From JAJCZZ01 sp964569085 (lineage in GTDB: Bacteria > Gemmatimonadota > Gemmatimonadetes > Longimicrobiales > Gaopeijiaceae): 64,000 bases of DNA. This document shows positions 50,194 to 57,557 of the stretch, piece after piece. How positions within the stretch are numbered: the first letter of the stretch is position 1; the number at the start of each line of letters is the position of its first letter. The stretch covers positions 1 through 64,000 of the forward strand of contig CAZMTA010000021.1 of NCBI GenBank assembly GCA_964569085.1, given 5' to 3'. The position numbers and the translations under genes were made by a program. A model generated the notes under the pieces. That model was not told the DNA's origin, made no database searches, and saw nothing but the letters and a program-made list of their open reading frames with translations.

Positions 50194-50230
50194 GGGCCGC
50201 GGGCCGGGGATCCCCCGACCGCCGCGGCCC
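50194..50230 (-). terminator. Hairpin after the GspE/PilB-receiver gene
   Basis: GGGCCGCGG/CCGCGGCCC 9-bp outer stem with an inner GGGGATCCCC palindrome, 15 nt past the stop codon. A TTTTT run lies 13 nt further on, rather far for a classical intrinsic terminator. Confidence 0.5.
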
Positions 50231-50244
50231 GCCGCGCGCGCCGG

Positions 50245-52383
50245 CTAGAGGAGGGACCTCCGGAGGACGGCGTGGACGCGGGCCAGGAAGCGCTCCGCGT
50301 CGACCGACTTCTCGACGTAGTCGTCGGCGCCGGCCTCGAGGAGCTCCGCTTCGATCTTGTCGCTGCCGGTGCCGGTCCGGACGAGCACCGGGAGGGCCGC
50401 GGTGTCCACCGAGCCCCGGATGTGGTCCAGGACCTCGTGGCCGCTCAGGCCGGGCATCTGGAGGTCCAGGACCACCAGGCTGTAGTCCGGGTCGCCCTTG
50501 AGACGGTCGAGCGCCAGGTGGCCGTCCTCGGCCTCCTCGACCTCGCATCCGTCCCGCTCCAGGATCGTGCGGATGATGAGGCGGGCCTCGGGGTCGTCGT
50601 CGACGAGCAGGATCCGGGGCGGCCCGGTCTCCTCGGTCTCCTCCTCCTCGTCCAGCGACTGGCCCAGGACGCGCTCCACCTCGACCAGGGTGGTCTTCCC
50701 CTGCACCACCCACTCGAGCCCCACGTCGTGGATGCTCCGCATGCCCCCCTGCTCCGCCACCCGTGTCAGCGCGGACCATCCCTTCCGCTGCTCGATGGCG
50801 GCCTGGAAGCGGGGCTGGACGGTCAGGACCTCGTTCACCGGGAGCCGGCCGCGGTAGCCGGTGAACCCGCACTCGGGGCACCCCACGGCCCGCACGACCG
50901 GCTCGATGCCGTGGCGCTCGGTGAGGCGCTGCTCGTCCGGGGTGAGCTGCCCCCGCACCGGCTCGGCGCACGCGGAGCAGACCCGGCGCAGGAGACGCTG
51001 GGCGATGGCCCCCCGGAGCGTCTGGGCGATGGTGCTGTGCTGCAGCCCCATGTCGGCCAGGCGCGTCACCGCGCTGACGGCGTCGTTGGCGTGGACCGTG
51101 GCCAGCACGAGGTGCCCGGTCATGGCGGCCTGGGCCGCCGTCACCGCGGTCTCCTTGTCCCGGATCTCACCCACCAGGATGACGTCCGGATCCTGGCGGA
51201 GCATGGCCCGGAGCGCCCCGGCGAAGGTCATCCCCTGCTTGGTCTCCACCTGGGTCTGGGTGATCCCCGGGAGCTCGTACTCGATGGGGTCCTCGACGGT
51301 CATGATGTTCACCTTGCCGTCGGCCAGCTCCCGCAGCGCTCCGTAGAGCGTGGTGGTCTTCCCCGACCCCGTGGGCCCGGTCACCACGACGACGCCGTCC
51401 CGGTGCGTGAGGAGCGAGCGGAGCCGCTCCAGCTCGTACGCGGGAAGGCCCAGGTCGTCCAGGGTCAGCGAGGCGCTGGAGTCCAGCACCCGGATGACGC
51501 ACTTCTCGGCCCCGCCCGCGGGAATGGTGGAGACGCGCAGGTCGTACGCCCGGCTCTTGATCCGCACCCGGGCCTTCCCGTCCTGGGGGCGGAGCCGGTC
51601 GGCGATGTCGAGCTTGGAGAGGACCTTGATGCGCGAGATCACCCGGTTGAGCGCCGCCATGGGGAGGTCCATGTGCTTCCGGAGGACGCCGTCCACCCGG
51701 TAGCGCACGGCCCCGATCTTCCGACCGGGCTCGATGTGGATGTCGCTGGCGCCGGCGGTGATCCCGTCCCGGATGATGAGGTTGGTCAGCTTCACCACCG
51801 GGGTGGCCTTGGCGTCGTCCTCGGTGATCTGCTCGGGGCCCATCTCCTCCACGAGCTTCACCGCGTCGCCGTCGTCCTGGTCCTCCATGTTGCCCAGCAG
51901 CGTCTCGACGGCCTTCTCGGGGGAGAAGCGGCCGTCGATGGCGTCCTGGATCACGCCGGGAGGGGCCACCTCGAAGATCGCCGTCCGGCCCGAGGTGAAG
52001 CCGAGCGCCCGCTCCGCCTCCACGTCGGTGGGGTCGCAGGTGGCGACGATGAAGTACCGATCGTCCTCCAGGAGCGGGAAGACGTGGTGCTTCCGGGCCA
52101 TGGTCTCCGAGACCAGGAGGGCCGCGTTGGGATCGGACGCCTTGAAGTCGGCCACCTTGAGGCGGAAGTACTGGGCCACCATCTCGGCCAGCTCCGCGTC
52201 GCCGATCTGGTAGGCTTTCGTCACCTCGCTCCAGACGTCCCGGGCGGGGGCGCCGGGGACCACCTCGGGGCGCTCCCGTCCGTCGGCCAGGTCCAGCCCG
52301 GCGCGCTCGGCGATCCTTACCAGCCAGTGCACGGCCCCGCCGGGTCCGGCGGAGATCGGGGTGGGAGAGGACGAGGAGCTCAT
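50245..52383 (-). CDS. GspE/PilB-type secretion ATPase fused to a C-terminal receiver domain
   Basis: 712 residues. The N-terminal GspE_N domain (about 50-165) precedes the ATPase: GASDIHIEPGRKIGAVRYRV, Walker A VVTGPTGSGKTTTLYG, the Asp box, Walker B ILVGEIRDKETAVTAAQAAM with VLATVHAND, and the four-Cys zinc site (RRVCSACAEP...GCPECGFTGYRG). Residues about 595-712 form a full response-regulator receiver: ILLVDDDPEARL, phospho-Asp in LVVLDLQMPG, Thr in VRTGTG, Lys in VEKSV. Type II secretion/type IV pilus ATPases normally end before this. The ATG overlaps the GGDEF gene stop by one base; no other pilus genes are nearby. Confidence 0.93.
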   Translation of the reverse strand: MSSSSSPTPISAGPGGAVHWLVRIAERAGLDLADGRERPEVVPGAPARDVWSEVTKAYQIGDAELAEMVAQYFRLKVADFKASDPNAALLVSETMARKHHVFPLLEDDRYFIVATCDPTDVEAERALGFTSGRTAIFEVAPPGVIQDAIDGRFSPEKAVETLLGNMEDQDDGDAVKLVEEMGPEQITEDDAKATPVVKLTNLIIRDGITAGASDIHIEPGRKIGAVRYRVDGVLRKHMDLPMAALNRVISRIKVLSKLDIADRLRPQDGKARVRIKSRAYDLRVSTIPAGGAEKCVIRVLDSSASLTLDDLGLPAYELERLRSLLTHRDGVVVVTGPTGSGKTTTLYGALRELADGKVNIMTVEDPIEYELPGITQTQVETKQGMTFAGALRAMLRQDPDVILVGEIRDKETAVTAAQAAMTGHLVLATVHANDAVSAVTRLADMGLQHSTIAQTLRGAIAQRLLRRVCSACAEPVRGQLTPDEQRLTERHGIEPVVRAVGCPECGFTGYRGRLPVNEVLTVQPRFQAAIEQRKGWSALTRVAEQGGMRSIHDVGLEWVVQGKTTLVEVERVLGQSLDEEEETEETGPPRILLVDDDPEARLIIRTILERDGCEVEEAEDGHLALDRLKGDPDYSLVVLDLQMPGLSGHEVLDHIRGSVDTAALPVLVRTGTGSDKIEAELLEAGADDYVEKSVDAERFLARVHAVLRRSLL

Positions 52384-53285
52384 CAGCCCTCCACCTGGAC
52401 CATGGCCCGTTTCGCCCGCTTCTCCTCGTGGAGACGCTGGTCGGCCCGGGAGAGGAGCTCCTCGAGCCGGACCTTCTCTCCGGCGTCCTGCCGGGCGCTC
52501 CCCATGCTGGCCGCCAGGCGGTACCGGCCGGAGTGGGCCCGGTTGAACTCCGCCAGGCGCTCGCGGAAGCGCTCCTCGAGGGAGTCGGGGTCCTCCTCGG
52601 TACCCTGGAGCGCCAGGACGGCGAACTCGTCGCCGCCGATGCGCGCCACGATGTCCGAGCGCCGGAAGGCGGCCCGGAGGATGTCGGCCATCTGGACGAG
52701 GGCCCGATCCCCCACGTGGTGGCCCAGGGTGTCGTTGATCGTCTTGAAGCGGTCGATGTCGAAGCAGAGGAGGGCGACGGTGCGGGAGCTGCGGCGGGCG
52801 AGCTTCAGGTACTGGTCGCCGAGCTCGCCGAATCCGCGCTGGTTGTAGAGGCCCGTGAGCTCGTCGATGAGCGAGAGGCTGCGGAGGGCGGAGAGGAGCC
52901 GGTGCCGCTCGATGGCGTGGCGGATGGCGCGGTGGAGGAGGGCCGGCTGGATCTCCTCCCGCACGAGGTACTCCTGGGCCCCGCCCTGCACCGTCCGCTG
53001 GGCGACCTCCTCGTCGGCCTCGTCGGCCAGGACCACCACGGGCACGTCCGGGGCGAAGGCGTTGAGCCGCTCCACCGTCGCCACGCCGTGGCTGTCGGGG
53101 AGGTCGAGGTCCAGGAGGACGATGTCGATCCCGCCCTCGGTCAGGCGGGCGAGCGTCTCGGAGAGGCGCTCGACCACCTGCACGTGGACGGTGTTGGGAC
53201 GCGCGGACCCGAGCGCCTCCCGGGTGCGGGCGAGGCGCTCGGTGTCCGGTTCCACCAGCAGCACGTTGATGGGCCGTTGGAGCAA
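52383..53285 (-). CDS. Receiver-GGDEF protein (probable diguanylate cyclase)
   Basis: 300 residues from TTG 53285; the start is uncertain, chosen because the receiver begins at once (INVLLVEPD). Receiver: phosphoacceptor Asp in LLDLDLPDS, but the usual Lys is Arg (EYLVREE) and the acidic pocket reads VEPD, so phosphorylation may be altered. GGDEF domain: DELTGLYNQRGFGELGD, CFDIDRFKTINDTLGHHVGD, ARIGGDEFAVL with an intact active-site GGDEF, and ASMGSA. It would make cyclic di-GMP. Immediately precedes and overlaps the secretion ATPase-receiver gene. Confidence 0.9.
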   Translation of the reverse strand: MLQRPINVLLVEPDTERLARTREALGSARPNTVHVQVVERLSETLARLTEGGIDIVLLDLDLPDSHGVATVERLNAFAPDVPVVVLADEADEEVAQRTVQGGAQEYLVREEIQPALLHRAIRHAIERHRLLSALRSLSLIDELTGLYNQRGFGELGDQYLKLARRSSRTVALLCFDIDRFKTINDTLGHHVGDRALVQMADILRAAFRRSDIVARIGGDEFAVLALQGTEEDPDSLEERFRERLAEFNRAHSGRYRLAASMGSARQDAGEKVRLEELLSRADQRLHEEKRAKRAMVQVEG

Positions 53286-53422
53286 GGGACGGTATCCCTG
53301 ATATCGATGGCGGGGCGCCCGACGCCGTGGGGGGTCCCTGGGGTGAGGCGCGGGCACGTGCGGATGTCGCTCGACTCTCGGCTGAAACTAATGATCCGTC
53401 ACCCGTCCCGCCACGCGACCCC

Positions 53423-53439
53423 GGGCCGTCGGCCGGCCC
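53423..53439. terminator. Hairpin after the HEAT-repeat operon
   Basis: GGGCCG, loop TCGGC, CGGCCC, starting 8 nt beyond the last HEAT gene stop. No U-tract, so only a candidate terminator. Confidence 0.35.
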
Positions 53440-53446
53440 TCCTCGC

Positions 53447-54235
53447 TCAGCCGCCGCGCAAGATGTCCGCGAAGAACTCCACGACCTCCGGCCGGTCCGA
53501 CTGGGCCAGCCAGAAAAGGGCCGTCCGCCGGGTCTCGGCCTCCCGCGCCGTGCGGGCCAGCTCCATGAGGGCGGGCAGGCCCTCCTCGCCGGGGCGCTGG
53601 GAGAGGGCGAAGACCGCCGCGTCCCGGACGTCCTGGTCCTCCCGCTCGTCGGCGGCCACCCGGGCCAACCCCGCGGTGGCGGTCTCGGCGGCCGCCTGGC
53701 CCACCCAGAAGAGAGCGGACCGTCGGGTGTCCGACGGGAGGCCCCGGTCCTCCGCCAGGGTCAGGAGCTCCTCCCACACCCTGGGCACGTCGGCCAGGAC
53801 CATGGGGAAGACCGCGTCCTCCCCGGCGTCCCCGTCCCCGGTCCGGGCCACGCCCGCCAGGAAGGCCACGGCCTCCGGGGCCGGCACCTCGCCCAGGGAG
53901 GCCCGGACGCCCCGCGCCTCCTCCCGGTCCAGGACGTCCACGCCCCGCACCCGGCCGTCCCGGACCCGCAGCTCCACCGTGGCGGGGCCCCGCCGGCAGT
54001 TCCGGTTCCACGACCCGTCCCCGCGCCCGGTCCAGGTCGCATGCCCCTCCTCGGAGCCCATGCGGATCCCCCGGTCGCAGACGTACACGTCGTCGCGGGT
54101 CGGGAAGGTGAACACCACCGTGCCGTCGTCCACGGCGGCCACGGCCCGGTCCAGCGTCTGGGCTTCCGCCGGAGCGGCGGTCAGGGCGGCCACCAGCGCC
54201 GCCCCGACCACCATGCCCTTCGTCACGGCCCTCAT
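53447..54235 (-). CDS. Exported protein with C-terminal HEAT repeats, sigma-factor operon
   Basis: 262 residues. The signal peptide is MVVGAALVAALTAAPAEAQ, with cleavage after AEAQ likely. Residues 25-150 form a domain that I do not recognise (VDDGTVVFTFPTRDDVYVCD, two Cys, VELRVRDGRVRGVDVLD). The last 100 residues contain three HEAT-like repeats whose first helices read SALFWVGQ, AAVFALSQ and TALFWLAQ, the same signature as in the next protein. The ATG overlaps the upstream HEAT gene stop as ATGA. It is predicted to be periplasmic and to work with the larger HEAT protein. Confidence 0.75.
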   Translation of the reverse strand: MRAVTKGMVVGAALVAALTAAPAEAQTLDRAVAAVDDGTVVFTFPTRDDVYVCDRGIRMGSEEGHATWTGRGDGSWNRNCRRGPATVELRVRDGRVRGVDVLDREEARGVRASLGEVPAPEAVAFLAGVARTGDGDAGEDAVFPMVLADVPRVWEELLTLAEDRGLPSDTRRSALFWVGQAAAETATAGLARVAADEREDQDVRDAAVFALSQRPGEEGLPALMELARTAREAETRRTALFWLAQSDRPEVVEFFADILRGG

Positions 54236-55740
54236 CCCCGGAGCAGGCTCATGAGGAACTCGGCCACCCGCGGGTCCTTGCTCTGGCCGAGCCAGAAGAT
54301 GGCCTTCTCCCGGAGCTCGGGATCGTCCTCCTCCCGGGCCACGTCCATGAGGAAGTCCACCGCCTCCCCGTCCCGGGACTGGGACGCCACGAAGATGAGC
54401 TGCTCCTTCATCTCCGGGTCGGAGAAGCTGCCGTAGAGCTGCTGGAGCTCCGAGCCCCCCATGGCGCCGGACTGGCCGGCCCAGAAGAGCGCGTTCTTGC
54501 GGAGCTCCATGTCCTCGCCGGCGTCTCCGGCGCGGGCCAGGAGCCATCGACGGCTCTCGGCGTCCTGGTGCTGGGCCACGCCGAAGATGGCCCGCTCCTT
54601 CAGCTCGGCGTCGTCCAGGCGCCCGTAGAGCTCCCGCAGGTAGCGGGCGCCGCCGGCGCGGCCGTTCTGCCCGATCCAGAAGATGGCGTTGGCCCGGACC
54701 TCCCGGTCCGCCCCCGGACGCTCGGCGTAGGCGCGCAGGAGCTCGACGGCCCGCTCGGAGCCGTGCTGGGAGATGGCGAACACCGCCCGCTCCTGCAGCT
54801 CCGGGTCGTCGGTCTCCTGGAGGATGGACGCGAGGGCGTCCAGCGCCTCCGCGCCGCGCGCCTGGGAGAGCCAGAACACCGCCTGCTCGCGGACCTCGAG
54901 GTCCGGATCCGGGTTCCGGTGCGCCAGGTCGAGGAGGATGTCCACCGACTCGTCGGTCATCTTCTGGGAGACCAGGAAGACGGCGCGCCTCCGGAGCTCC
55001 ACCGAGCACTCGTCGCGGCTGGCCAGGACCTCGCGCAGGATGGGCACCGCCTGGTCCGCGTTCATGTTCAGGAGCGCGGAGAGGGCGGCCGCCCGGAGCT
55101 CCTGGTCCCCGTCGCACGGTCCCGCGGCCTGCCGCGCGATGGCCTGGGCCGCCCGGGCGTCGCCCCGGCGCGCCAGGAGCGACTCCACGCGGATCCTCAG
55201 CTCGTCCGCGTCGGCCCGGGTGCGGGCGTCGGCGTGGCGCTCCGCCTGCACGGCCAGGAGCTCCAGCGCCCGCTGGTACGCGTCCCGCCCGCCCTGCCGG
55301 TACCGGGCGAAGGCCTCCCAGTAGAAGGAGTCCGCCACGTAGCCCGAGCGGGGGTGCTCCCGGCGCAGCCTGCTGAAGAGGTCCGCGGCCCGGCCGTAGC
55401 GCCCCTCGTTGAGGGCCTCCCGCGCGTCCTGGTACAGCTCGGCGCCCGGGTCCTCCTGGAGCCACGGCTCCGGGACCTGCACCGCCGGGACGAGGCCCGG
55501 AACGCGGGCCAGCTCGGCCCGCGCGCCCGCCAGCTCGCGGCGCACCTCCGCCAGGGCGGGCCGCATCGCGGCCATGGCCGGGGCCGCGGCCTCCAGGGCC
55601 GCTCGGGCCTCCTGGAGCGCCGGGGGCGCCTGGGTCGCGCTCGCCGGGGCGGCCAGCAGCACCCCGGCCAGGAGGCTCCACGCCGTCGTCTTCATCGTCG
55701 TCGTCATCATCGTCGTCCTCGTCGTCTTCGTCGAAGTCAT
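54232..55740 (-). CDS. Large exported HEAT-repeat protein, sigma-factor operon
   Basis: 502 residues with AGGAG six bases before the ATG at 55740. The first 15 residues are an odd Thr/Met/Lys run encoded by near-perfect ACG/ATG triplets; Met16 would itself start a normal signal peptide (MKTTAWSLLAGVLLAAPASA). Then follow a coiled coil (45-80), a TPR-like region (about 100-200), and nine HEAT repeats of about 33 residues. Eight of these share [VIL]F-x-x-[SGA]Q, with F followed alternately by Trp and a small or aliphatic residue (FWLSQ, FAISQ, FWIGQ, FGVAQ, FWAGQ, FVASQ, FWLGQ). It is probably a periplasmic scaffold. Confidence 0.8.
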   Translation of the reverse strand: MTSTKTTRTTMMTTTMKTTAWSLLAGVLLAAPASATQAPPALQEARAALEAAAPAMAAMRPALAEVRRELAGARAELARVPGLVPAVQVPEPWLQEDPGAELYQDAREALNEGRYGRAADLFSRLRREHPRSGYVADSFYWEAFARYRQGGRDAYQRALELLAVQAERHADARTRADADELRIRVESLLARRGDARAAQAIARQAAGPCDGDQELRAAALSALLNMNADQAVPILREVLASRDECSVELRRRAVFLVSQKMTDESVDILLDLAHRNPDPDLEVREQAVFWLSQARGAEALDALASILQETDDPELQERAVFAISQHGSERAVELLRAYAERPGADREVRANAIFWIGQNGRAGGARYLRELYGRLDDAELKERAIFGVAQHQDAESRRWLLARAGDAGEDMELRKNALFWAGQSGAMGGSELQQLYGSFSDPEMKEQLIFVASQSRDGEAVDFLMDVAREEDDPELREKAIFWLGQSKDPRVAEFLMSLLRG

Positions 55741-55751
55741 CTGTAGTCTCC

Positions 55752-56441
55752 TCAGGTCCCTGCCATCGTCGGGCCGGACAGCGTCCGGATCCTCTCGATC
55801 ACGTCCCGGCTCTCGGCTCCCCGAAGGGCCAGGTCCAGCTCGGAGCGCGTGCGGCCCCCCTCCTCGCTCACGGCCACGATCTGCGCCAGCACCAGCTCCA
55901 GATCCTCCATGAGCCTGCGCAGCTCGCTGTCGGATCCCTCGGAGGCGTCCAGGAAGAGCCTCGTCTGGGTCAACATTCCCTCCGCCAGGCGTCGGACCTG
56001 GGGATCCAGCTCCCCGGCGCGGGCGTCGGACCGCACCACGGTCAGGAGCGCCTCGGTGCCCCGGAGGTGCTCCGCCGCCGCGGTCCGGAAGGGCGTGCTC
56101 CCCCCGGGCTCCGACGTGGCCACCGCCCCGCCGGCCGATGCCGGATCCGGGGCGCCCGGGGCGCTCATGCGCCCGATCCCCACGCCCAGCACCAGGAGGG
56201 CCGCGGCGGCCACGGCCAGGTAGGCCATCCGCCGTGGCGACGGAGCCGACCGCGCGCGGCGCCGCGCCTCCAGCTCCACGACCCCCTCTCGGGACGCGGG
56301 GGCGGCCTGCGTCTCCCCGGCGCGGGGCAGCCGCGCCCGGATGGCGTCCCACATCTCCTCCCGCGGGGTGGCCGGGGGCGGATGGTAGCCCTCGCGCAGC
56401 ATCCCGAGGATCTCCTCGGCGGGTTTCTCGTTCTCGCTCAT
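55752..56441 (-). CDS. Membrane-anchored anti-sigma factor (non-zinc type)
   Basis: 229 residues. The N-terminal cytoplasmic part of about 70 residues (PAEEILGMLREGYHPPP, EEMWDAIRARLP) would hold the sigma factor. One transmembrane helix follows at about 71-90 (MAYLAVAAAALLVLGVGIG), then a helical periplasmic domain of 140 residues (LRRLMEDLELVLAQIVAVSE). It lacks the HxxxCxxC zinc motif. The ATG overlaps the sigma gene stop (ATGA), which is typical of a cognate pair. Assignment rests on topology and position. Confidence 0.8.
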   Translation of the reverse strand: MSENEKPAEEILGMLREGYHPPPATPREEMWDAIRARLPRAGETQAAPASREGVVELEARRRARSAPSPRRMAYLAVAAAALLVLGVGIGRMSAPGAPDPASAGGAVATSEPGGSTPFRTAAAEHLRGTEALLTVVRSDARAGELDPQVRRLAEGMLTQTRLFLDASEGSDSELRRLMEDLELVLAQIVAVSEEGGRTRSELDLALRGAESRDVIERIRTLSGPTMAGT

Positions 56442-56977
56442 ACGTACTCCTGCATCTCCTCGCCCAGGGCTTCGCGGAGCTTGGCCCGCGCCCTGAACAG
56501 CCGTGCTTTCGAGGTTCCCACCGCCACGCCCAGCGAGGCGGCGATGTCCTTGTGCTTGTAGCCTTCCAGGTCGTGCATCAGGAAGACCGTCCGGTACATG
56601 TCGGGCAGCCCGTCCACCGCGTCCTGCAGGCGGTCCCGGAGGTCGGGCTCGACCCGGCTCCGTCCCACCGGAAGGGACGCCACGTCGTCCAGCGACCGCT
56701 CCCGCGTCCGGTGGCGATCCACCTTCCGCAGCCCGTTGAGGGCCACCGAGACCGCGATGGAGTGCAGCCACGTGGAGAACGCCGCGTCGCCCCGGAACTG
56801 GTCCAGCCGGGCGAACGCCCGCAGGAACGCCTCCTGGGTGAAGTCCCGGGCGAGCTCCTCGTCGCCCGCCATCCGGTAGGTGAGGCGGAAGATCCGGTCC
56901 ACATGCTCGTCGTAGAGGGCCCGGTAGGCGCGCTCGTCGCCTCCCTTCGCCCGATCGATGGTCGTCTGATCTCTCAA
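56438..56977 (-). CDS. ECF-type RNA polymerase sigma factor
   Basis: 179 residues. Sigma2: AYRALYDEHVDRIFRLTYRM, ELARDFTQEAFLRAFARLDQ, FSTWLHSIAVSVALNGLRK. Sigma4: LQDAVDGLPDMYRTVFLMHD, LEGYKHKDIAASLGVAVGTS, KARLFRARAKLREAL. I start at TTG 56977 because no ATG or GTG lies near the family N-terminus; this is not certain. First gene of the sigma/anti-sigma/HEAT/HEAT operon, divergent from a small lipoprotein. A possible ECF-type -35 (GCAACC) lies upstream, but no -10 convinced me. Confidence 0.92.
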   Translation of the reverse strand: MRDQTTIDRAKGGDERAYRALYDEHVDRIFRLTYRMAGDEELARDFTQEAFLRAFARLDQFRGDAAFSTWLHSIAVSVALNGLRKVDRHRTRERSLDDVASLPVGRSRVEPDLRDRLQDAVDGLPDMYRTVFLMHDLEGYKHKDIAASLGVAVGTSKARLFRARAKLREALGEEMQEYV

Positions 56978-57093
56978 AGAAGAGCTCGTTGGTCGCCGTT
57001 CGTCTGCCTCTTCACCCCATCCGACACGACCTCCGGGGAAGAGGTTGCGTCCCGCCGCCCGCACGGATCCGGGCGCGGACGCCCCGCGATCCC

Positions 57094-57099
57094 TATCTT
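57094..57099 (+). promoter_or_regulatory. Candidate -10 box TATCTT of the YtkA-like lipoprotein gene
   Basis: Isolated AT-bearing hexamer 69 nt upstream of the ATG at 57168, identical to the one preceding the gene at 269. No -35 could be assigned with confidence. Confidence 0.4.
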
Positions 57100-57167
57100 G
57101 GCGACCCGTCGACCCTCCGGCACCTTCCCGGACGGCCCGGATCGTTCCCGAGCCCACCCCTCCCGCC

Positions 57168-57554
57168 ATGCCCCTTCCCGTCCGCGCCGCCCTCCTCTCC
57201 CTCGTCCTCCTCGCCGCGTGCGGCGGGGACCGGCGGGGCGACCCCGACCTGCAGATCGACGTGTCGCTGGAGCCCGATCCACCCCTGGTCGGGCTGGCCG
57301 ACGTCCAGGTGGAGCTGGCGGACGTCGACTGGCGGCCCCGGAACGGGGACCGGGTGCTGGTGACGGCGCTGCGCGACTCCATCGTGCTGGCCCACGACAC
57401 GGCGGTGGGCCAGGGCGCGGGGATCTACCGCGCCGAAGGGCTGCGCTTCGAGGTGGCCGGGGACTGGCTCCTGCGCATCCGGGTGGAGACCCGGGACGGC
57501 CGGTGGACCGAGCTGGACCGCCCGGTGGAGGTGGAGACGCCGCCGGCGGGCTGA
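57168..57554 (+). CDS. Small lipoprotein with a FixH/YtkA-like domain
   Basis: 128 residues. The lipoprotein signal is MPLPVRAALLSLVLLAAC. The mature part matches the immunoglobulin-like YtkA/FixH pattern: IDVSLEPDPPLVGLADVQVE, a turn, then GAGIYRAEGLRFEVAGDWLL and RVETRDGRW. Proteins of this type occur with copper handling and cytochrome oxidase assembly, but no such genes are nearby. Its stop codon is 3 nt from that of the convergent histidine kinase gene. Confidence 0.65.
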   Translation: MPLPVRAALLSLVLLAACGGDRRGDPDLQIDVSLEPDPPLVGLADVQVELADVDWRPRNGDRVLVTALRDSIVLAHDTAVGQGAGIYRAEGLRFEVAGDWLLRIRVETRDGRWTELDRPVEVETPPAG

Positions 57555-57557
57555 GGC

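Noticed and set aside
53286..53357. Upstream extension of the receiver-GGDEF protein
   Set aside because: The extra 24 residues are Pro/Arg-rich and precede the receiver without similarity; the TTG at 53285 directly before the receiver is preferred, though uncertain.
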